10,522 nucleotides of DNA from Calditrichota bacterium (GTDB lineage Bacteria > Calditrichota > Calditrichia > RBG-13-44-9), in NCBI GenBank assembly GCA_024276455.1, contig JAJRXE010000332.1, positions 1-10,522 on the forward strand. The letters are read 5' to 3'. The notes beneath the pieces are model-generated. The model did not search any database, was not told where the DNA came from, and saw only the letters and a list, made by a program, of their open reading frames with translations. Of the stretch, positions 6,104-10,522 are shown piece after piece. The position numbers and the translations under genes were made by a program. The first letter of the stretch is position 1, and each line of letters opens with the position of its first letter.

Positions 6104-8497
6104 ATGAAGCGAAAATCTGTATTCCTATGGTTCGTTGCCTGGCTAATATTTGTTAACGGTTCGCTGCTCGCTTCGGAGCGGGCGGAGATTTACTTTAATC
6201 CGGTGCGGGTGGCACCAACTCCCTCGTCTCTCCCCCTGTCTCTGGAGATTACCAATCTTTCCGCTATTCCCATTGCGGAAGTGCGGGTGCTGTACCGGTT
6301 GGAAGACGAGAGCCGTTTCCGCCTGCGGCGCATGCGAAACGATGGCTTTGTGTACACCACCGTGCTGGAATTCAAAAATCCCGGCAGCAACATTGTGGAA
6401 TATTATTTCGACATTATTTATGCCGACGCCTCCCACGATTTTTACCCGGAAGGGGGACCTTCGGCCAACCTGCTTCGCACCGCCCTGCCGCAAGTGGCCA
6501 ATTATAGCAACGCTATCGTGGTCATCAGTCCGGAAGAGGAAGAGCAGATTTTTGCCCGCGATGTGGTCATCACCGCCTCGTTCACGCGCATTGCCGATAA
6601 AATTGACGTGGACAAGACCAAGCTCTACCTGGACACCTGGGACCTTTCCCGCTACGTAAAAAAATACGACGATTTCATCACTTTTTCCCCCCGGCAGGTT
6701 CCAACCGGTCGCCACACCATTCGTCTGGAACTCTACGACCGCAACGCTCGTCTGGTGGCCAGCCGGGAATGGAGCTTTACCGCCCTGCAGAGCTACCAGA
6801 CGCTCCGGGAAACCGAAGGATTCCGGTTCCATGGTCGCCTGTTCAGCGAATTTCGCCGGGAAGGATTGCAAAACAATCTGTTCGTAAACGACTACAATCA
6901 GGGTGGACTCACTTTCAGCGGGCAAAGCGGCGCTTTCGAATTTGGGGGCCGGATGTATTTGAGCAACCAGGAATATTCCAACCGCCAGCCGGTGAACCGT
7001 TTCTCCGGATACGGAAAACTGAACTTCTGGAACGGACGATACCTGTTTCTGCGAGCCGGCGACGCCTTTCCGCGCTACCATCCTTATATTCTTCAAAACA
7101 TTTTCCTGCGAGGCATTCAGGGGTCTATGTTTCTGAAATTTCTAAACATCGATGTGGCTTACGGAGACACCCGGCGGGCGGTGGAAGGAACGGAATACAC
7201 CTACACCAATCCCATTACCGGCGAAACCAGCACCCGGATTATTGGGGGAACCTACCGGCGCAAAATTCTGGCTCTGCGAACCAGTTTCGGCGACCGGAAA
7301 ACCATGGACTTCGGTTTCACCTTCCTCAATGCCCGGGACGACACCAGCAGCATCCAGTACGGCAGTAATCCGGAAGAAAACGTGGTGTTTGGCAGCGACC
7401 TCTTCTTGAGCCTGGATCGGAACCGCTTTATTCTCGACGGAAGCGTCAGCGCCAGCCTTTACAACAGCAATATTAGCGGCGGGTCCATTCCCTTCGACAC
7501 CCTGGTTGCGACCGGCCAACTGGACGAATCGCTGCGAAAAACCTACGACTTTGCCACCCAGTTCATTACCGTAAACGAATATCTGATTTTACAACCCAGC
7601 CTGGCGTATCACGGCCGGGTGCGGCTGCGTTATTTCAACAACTACCTCTCTTTCCTGTACGAGTCGGTGGACCAGGGCTACCACAGCCTGGGACAGCCTT
7701 ACATGCTACGGGATAACCGCGGGTTCCACATTTCCGACCGCATTAATCTGATGAACCGGCAGGTTTTTCTGGTACTTGGTTTCCGCAATTACCACAACAA
7801 TCTGCAAAAATCCAAGGCAGCCACCACCACAAACCAGAATATTTACGTCAACCTCTCTTATTTCCCCCGGGGAAATTTGCCGGAAATTGTGGTGGGCTAC
7901 AACAACTATTCCCGAACCAACGGGTTAACCGCCGAAGACACCACCCTGGCTATTCGGCCGGAGGACAACCAAACCAATTCTTTCAATTTTCACACCGCCT
8001 ATCAATTCCAGCTTTTTAATCAAATAAATCGCCTGGGAATTGATTTGATGACCTACAACCGCACCGATCAGATTAACCAGTACGCAGAAAGCAATTCCAA
8101 CTATTTCGGGGTCAATTGGTTGGTGCGCTACCGGATTCCTTTGCAAACCAATGTGGAATTTCGTTACCAGCAAACAAAAACCGGCGAGGGAACCGAATAT
8201 GCCAGCTCTCTGGATATGGTGACCTTTGGCGCTGGAATCCAATACAGTTTCCGTCGCTTGTTTACCGAAGACCAGCTCTTTCTGCGACTTTACGGGCGTT
8301 TTTCGGATTTAACCAATCAGACCTATTCCCTCGGGCAGGTGAACATCAAATACAAGCGGAATTACCTGGCAGCCCGAATGACCTATTCGCTCAAAAACCT
8401 GGGTACCCTGAGCGTTTTAGGAAATTGGATCATGTACCGGGGCGATCGGGAATACGACGATTTCATCTACTCGGCCCGGCTGGAAATAAATTTTTAA
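6104..8497 (+). CDS. Outer-membrane beta-barrel-like protein with N-terminal Ig-like regions
   Basis: A 797-residue exported protein of a family I cannot name. The signal peptide covers about residues 1-24. Residues 25-118 and 130-228 look like Ig-like beta-sandwiches. The second follows a pattern of bacterial Ig-like modules: SPEEEEQIFARDVVITASF (142-160), KLYLDTWDLS (173-182), then TGRHTIRLELYDRN (201-214). From about 240 to the end, the sequence shows regular amphipathic strands rich in Tyr, Phe, Arg, Asn and Gly with polar loops, and it closes with SARLEINF. The C-terminal Phe is the usual outer-membrane assembly signal. No plug domain or TonB box was seen, so a TonB receptor is unlikely. 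The Ig-like part should face the periplasm, where the FecR protein and CHASE2 domain also lie. The start is supported by GAGGG 6 bases upstream. A porin, surface receptor or secretion component are all possible. Confidence 0.85.
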   Translation: MKRKSVFLWFVAWLIFVNGSLLASERAEIYFNPVRVAPTPSSLPLSLEITNLSAIPIAEVRVLYRLEDESRFRLRRMRNDGFVYTTVLEFKNPGSNIVEYYFDIIYADASHDFYPEGGPSANLLRTALPQVANYSNAIVVISPEEEEQIFARDVVITASFTRIADKIDVDKTKLYLDTWDLSRYVKKYDDFITFSPRQVPTGRHTIRLELYDRNARLVASREWSFTALQSYQTLRETEGFRFHGRLFSEFRREGLQNNLFVNDYNQGGLTFSGQSGAFEFGGRMYLSNQEYSNRQPVNRFSGYGKLNFWNGRYLFLRAGDAFPRYHPYILQNIFLRGIQGSMFLKFLNIDVAYGDTRRAVEGTEYTYTNPITGETSTRIIGGTYRRKILALRTSFGDRKTMDFGFTFLNARDDTSSIQYGSNPEENVVFGSDLFLSLDRNRFILDGSVSASLYNSNISGGSIPFDTLVATGQLDESLRKTYDFATQFITVNEYLILQPSLAYHGRVRLRYFNNYLSFLYESVDQGYHSLGQPYMLRDNRGFHISDRINLMNRQVFLVLGFRNYHNNLQKSKAATTTNQNIYVNLSYFPRGNLPEIVVGYNNYSRTNGLTAEDTTLAIRPEDNQTNSFNFHTAYQFQLFNQINRLGIDLMTYNRTDQINQYAESNSNYFGVNWLVRYRIPLQTNVEFRYQQTKTGEGTEYASSLDMVTFGAGIQYSFRRLFTEDQLFLRLYGRFSDLTNQTYSLGQVNIKYKRNYLAARMTYSLKNLGTLSVLGNWIMYRGDREYDDFIYSARLEINF

Positions 8498-8550
8498 GGC
8501 GGTGATTAAGAAGAATACCCGATTGCCCACTACTCAAACGGAAAGCAATT

Positions 8551-8573
8551 CCGGGGCGGTAGGGCCGTTCCGG
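8551..8573 (+). repeat. Inverted repeat, 9-bp stem with TAGGG loop
   Basis: CCGGGGCGG (8551-8559) pairs in RNA with CCGTTCCGG (8565-8573): seven Watson-Crick pairs plus two G-U pairs, with a 5-base loop. The two G-U pairs make it stronger in + strand RNA than in the complementary strand's RNA, where they would be A-C mismatches. Confidence 0.6.
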
Positions 8574-8575
8574 CT

Positions 8576-8612
8576 CTGTTCCCGGCAATCCCGGTTTTTC
8601 CGGGATGAACAG
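8576..8612 (+). repeat. Bulged inverted repeat, 13 bp in two stems
   Basis: The inner stem is exact: ATCCCGG (8588-8594) and CCGGGAT (8600-8606) around TTTTT. The outer stem is also exact: CTGTTC (8576-8581) and GAACAG (8607-8612). They stack with a one-sided 6-base bulge (8582-8587). This is the strongest secondary structure seen in the window. Confidence 0.65.
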
Positions 8613-8644
8613 TTTCCGAAACAACAATCAGAACAGGTTCCTTT

Positions 8645-10522
8645 ATGAAAAAATACTCTCCGCTTGCCATGACCCTGGTGGTTCTGGGGGTCTTTCTGAT
8701 GACCCTGCTTCTGCGTCAGATTCCGGCGCTTCAATCACTGGAACTCAAGACCATCGACTGGCGCTTCAGTCGCCGGGGACCGCTGTCTGTGAAAGATTCT
8801 CCCATTGTGCTGGTCACCATCGACGACCAGTCTTCGGAATCACTGCCGGATCGCTGGCCCTGGCCACGCCAATATTTTGCCCATGTAATCGAAAATTTGA
8901 ACCGGGCGGGCGCCAAGGTGATCGGCCTGGACGTGATTCTGGATGTACCCGACAAATACGGTCCAGCCAGCGACTCGGCTCTGGCGGAAACCCTGCAGCG
9001 CTGGCACAATGTGGTGCTGACCGGCAAGCTGGAAGAACGCTACACGCCCGGACGAATTCAATCCTACTTGTTACCGGTCACCCCCATTCCGCTTTTTTTA
9101 GAGGCCGGAGCAAGTTGGGGTACCACCGCCATTCAGGCAGATGCCGACGGGATTTACCGCCGTTATTTCGTGATCCAAAAATTCCACAACGGATGGTTGC
9201 CCTCTTTTGGTCTGGAAGTGTTGCGTAAATATTTGCAATTGGGGGAAAATCTGACGCCTCAATTGGTGAAAAACACCCTTCATTTTGGGCGGCTCACCAT
9301 TCCTCTTCAGGACGACCAGCTCATGATGATTAATTTTGCCGGTCCGGCGGGAACATTTCCGTCCTACTCTTTCGACTCGGTGATCGACGACGAAACCTTT
9401 ACCCTGAAGGGCGACTACGATCTGGACTATTTTTCCAGCGAACTCCTCCCGGCGGGAATTTTCAAGGACAAAATCGTTCTGATTGGCTCCACGGTCTCCG
9501 AACATCACGACAACTTCCCCACCCCGTTCTTCGAATATCCCGATCCCAACGGACAAATCCGCAAGGTGGAAATGCCCGGAGTGGAAATTCACGCCAACGC
9601 CATCTGGACAATTCTCACCCGTCGATTCATTCATCAACTGTCCTTTGGCTTTGTGCTCCTCATAATCCTGACACTCATTTTGTTAATTTACCTCGCCACC
9701 CTGCGGCTGCCGGTCGTCTGGGCGGTAGGGCTTTCTCTGGCAGTGCTCCTCGGTTTTAATCTACTCTCTTTCTGGCTATTTTCCCGCCACCTGCTATTGC
9801 TGGAAATGGTTGCCCCAACCCTGGCTATTTTTCTGAGCTTCGTGGCGGGGAACCTGCACCAGTACGTCATCACCCAGCGGGAAAAACGAATCATCACCAG
9901 CGTGTTCGAACGTTACGTTCCCAAAAAAGTCATTAAAGAGCTGTTAGATCATCCGGACAAAGTGCAGTTGGGCGGCGAAGAGCGGGTTATTACGGTAATG
10001 TTTACCGACCTGGCAAGTTTTACTTCTGTCTCGGAGAACCTGTCTCCCCGGGAGCTGGTCAATCTGATTAATCTTTATTTAACCGAAATGACCGACATCA
10101 TTCTGAAGTACGACGGCATCATCGACAAGTACGAGGGCGATGCCATTATGGCAGAATTTGGTGCTCCGGTGTATTACGAAACCCATGCCCTGAACGCCTG
10201 TTACGCCGCTCTGGAAATGCAGGAGCGAATCAAGAAGCTCAACTTGAAGAAATTTCAGGCGGTGGTGCGGGAGCTAAACTGCCGCATCGGAATTAACAGC
10301 GGTCCCATGATTGTCGGCAACATGGGTTCGCGCCACGTGTTCGATTACACCGTGATGGGCGATGCGGTGAACCTGGCCGCCCGTCTGGAAACGGCTAACA
10401 AGATTTACCAGACCAAAATCATGATTAGCGAAGACACCTACCACATGGTGAAAGACAAAATCGTGGTCCGACCCCTGGATTTGCTGCGGGTAAAAGGGAA
10501 AACGAAACCGGTGCGGGTGTTC
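8645..10522 (+). CDS. CHASE2-domain class III adenylate cyclase (3' end outside window)
   Basis: An inner-membrane adenylate cyclase that would make cAMP in response to a periplasmic signal. The frame is open to the window end (626 residues visible; probably only a short tail is missing). In order: membrane segment 8-23; periplasmic CHASE2 sensor about 30-325, with IVLVTIDDQS (54-63), WPWPR (71-75) and KDKIVLIGST (274-283); three membrane helices at about 331-352, 354-378 and 383-402; and a cyclase domain from about 445. Catalytic residues are complete: metal ligands Asp455 (FTDLASFT) and Asp499 (KYEGDA), adenine-selecting Lys495 and Thr569, and transition-state Asn576 and Arg580 (YTVMGDAVNLAAR). 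The Lys/Thr pair marks a bacterial class IIIb adenylate cyclase and argues against guanylate cyclase. It lies in the same direction as the FecR and barrel genes, after a structured 147-bp spacer. Confidence 0.93.
   Translation, partial: MKKYSPLAMTLVVLGVFLMTLLLRQIPALQSLELKTIDWRFSRRGPLSVKDSPIVLVTIDDQSSESLPDRWPWPRQYFAHVIENLNRAGAKVIGLDVILDVPDKYGPASDSALAETLQRWHNVVLTGKLEERYTPGRIQSYLLPVTPIPLFLEAGASWGTTAIQADADGIYRRYFVIQKFHNGWLPSFGLEVLRKYLQLGENLTPQLVKNTLHFGRLTIPLQDDQLMMINFAGPAGTFPSYSFDSVIDDETFTLKGDYDLDYFSSELLPAGIFKDKIVLIGSTVSEHHDNFPTPFFEYPDPNGQIRKVEMPGVEIHANAIWTILTRRFIHQLSFGFVLLIILTLILLIYLATLRLPVVWAVGLSLAVLLGFNLLSFWLFSRHLLLLEMVAPTLAIFLSFVAGNLHQYVITQREKRIITSVFERYVPKKVIKELLDHPDKVQLGGEERVITVMFTDLASFTSVSENLSPRELVNLINLYLTEMTDIILKYDGIIDKYEGDAIMAEFGAPVYYETHALNACYAALEMQERIKKLNLKKFQAVVRELNCRIGINSGPMIVGNMGSRHVFDYTVMGDAVNLAARLETANKIYQTKIMISEDTYHMVKDKIVVRPLDLLRVKGKTKPVRVF

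Larger units (their letters stand above)
8498..8644 (+). promoter_or_regulatory. Structured leader between the barrel and cyclase genes
   Basis: A 147-bp spacer with three hairpins in a row (8551-8573, 8576-8612, 8612-8622) ending 22 bases before the cyclase ATG. The cyclase has only a weak Shine-Dalgarno (AGG at 8635-8637). No T tract of four or more follows any stem, so simple terminators are not supported. Transcript processing, stabilisation or control of cyclase translation are possible roles. A promoter inside it could not be recognised. Confidence 0.4.

Noticed and set aside
6143..7096. Long open frame (317 codons) on the - strand
   Set aside because: It lies inside the barrel gene, whose signal peptide and strand pattern are convincing. 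The reverse product has no recognisable domain; it is a by-product of codon bias.
8605..9228. Open + strand frame of 207 codons at the start of the cyclase gene
   Set aside because: It is in a different frame from the CHASE2 cyclase, whose conserved sensor residues cover the same bases. Its ATG also lies within the 3' arm of a hairpin.
9098..9637. Open frame of 179 codons on the - strand
   Set aside because: It is antisense to the CHASE2 domain and its product has no recognisable features.

Overview
The window is about half GC and packed with genes that all read on the + strand. It looks like a chromosomal segment of a diderm (two-membrane) bacterium. The evidence is an 797-residue outer-membrane beta-barrel-like protein ending in Phe, several Sec signal peptides, a soluble periplasmic FecR-domain protein and a CHASE2 adenylate cyclase. 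The style of the proteins (Ig-like repeats ahead of a barrel, and a thioredoxin/DUF255 protein beginning with the 'KYTN.LI.E.SPYL' pattern common in Bacteroidetes) suggests the FCB group, for example Calditrichota-like lineages. That placement is an inference from pattern and is not proven. No tRNA, rRNA, CRISPR array, insertion sequence or phage gene was seen.

Region 1 (1-1608), housekeeping and envelope: the C-terminal half of NAD kinase (nadK), then a membrane-bound family 2 glycosyltransferase 51 bp downstream.

Region 2 (1609-3957): a 255-bp intergenic stretch with a perfect hairpin and a 10-bp palindrome, then a full-length DUF255 (YyaL/spermatogenesis-associated protein 20-like) protein with an N-terminal thioredoxin fold and an (alpha/alpha)6 barrel. 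Just upstream of its well-supported start, in the same frame, lies a signal-peptide-like hydrophobic stretch with a Cys. It has no conventional start codon in its own frame, but it would join to an upstream ATG if one base were added in a run of seven T. This is a possible exported isoform, a sequencing error or a decayed leader.

Region 3 (3958-10522, running off the window): a likely terminator and AT-rich promoter region, then four genes in a row. They encode (a) a secreted 386-residue protein of unknown family with two beta-sandwich-like regions, (b) a 227-residue secreted FecR-domain protein, (c) a 797-residue protein with two Ig-like regions followed by a predicted outer-membrane barrel, and (d) a CHASE2-class III adenylate cyclase cut by the window end. 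FecR/CHASE2-cyclase neighbourhoods are a known recurring arrangement. The addition of the orphan secreted protein and the large barrel makes this a candidate envelope-sensing system that would pass an outer-membrane or periplasmic signal to cytoplasmic cAMP. The cyclase gene is preceded by a 147-bp spacer containing two strong hairpins and one small one in tandem, a candidate for RNA-level control of its dose relative to the upstream genes.
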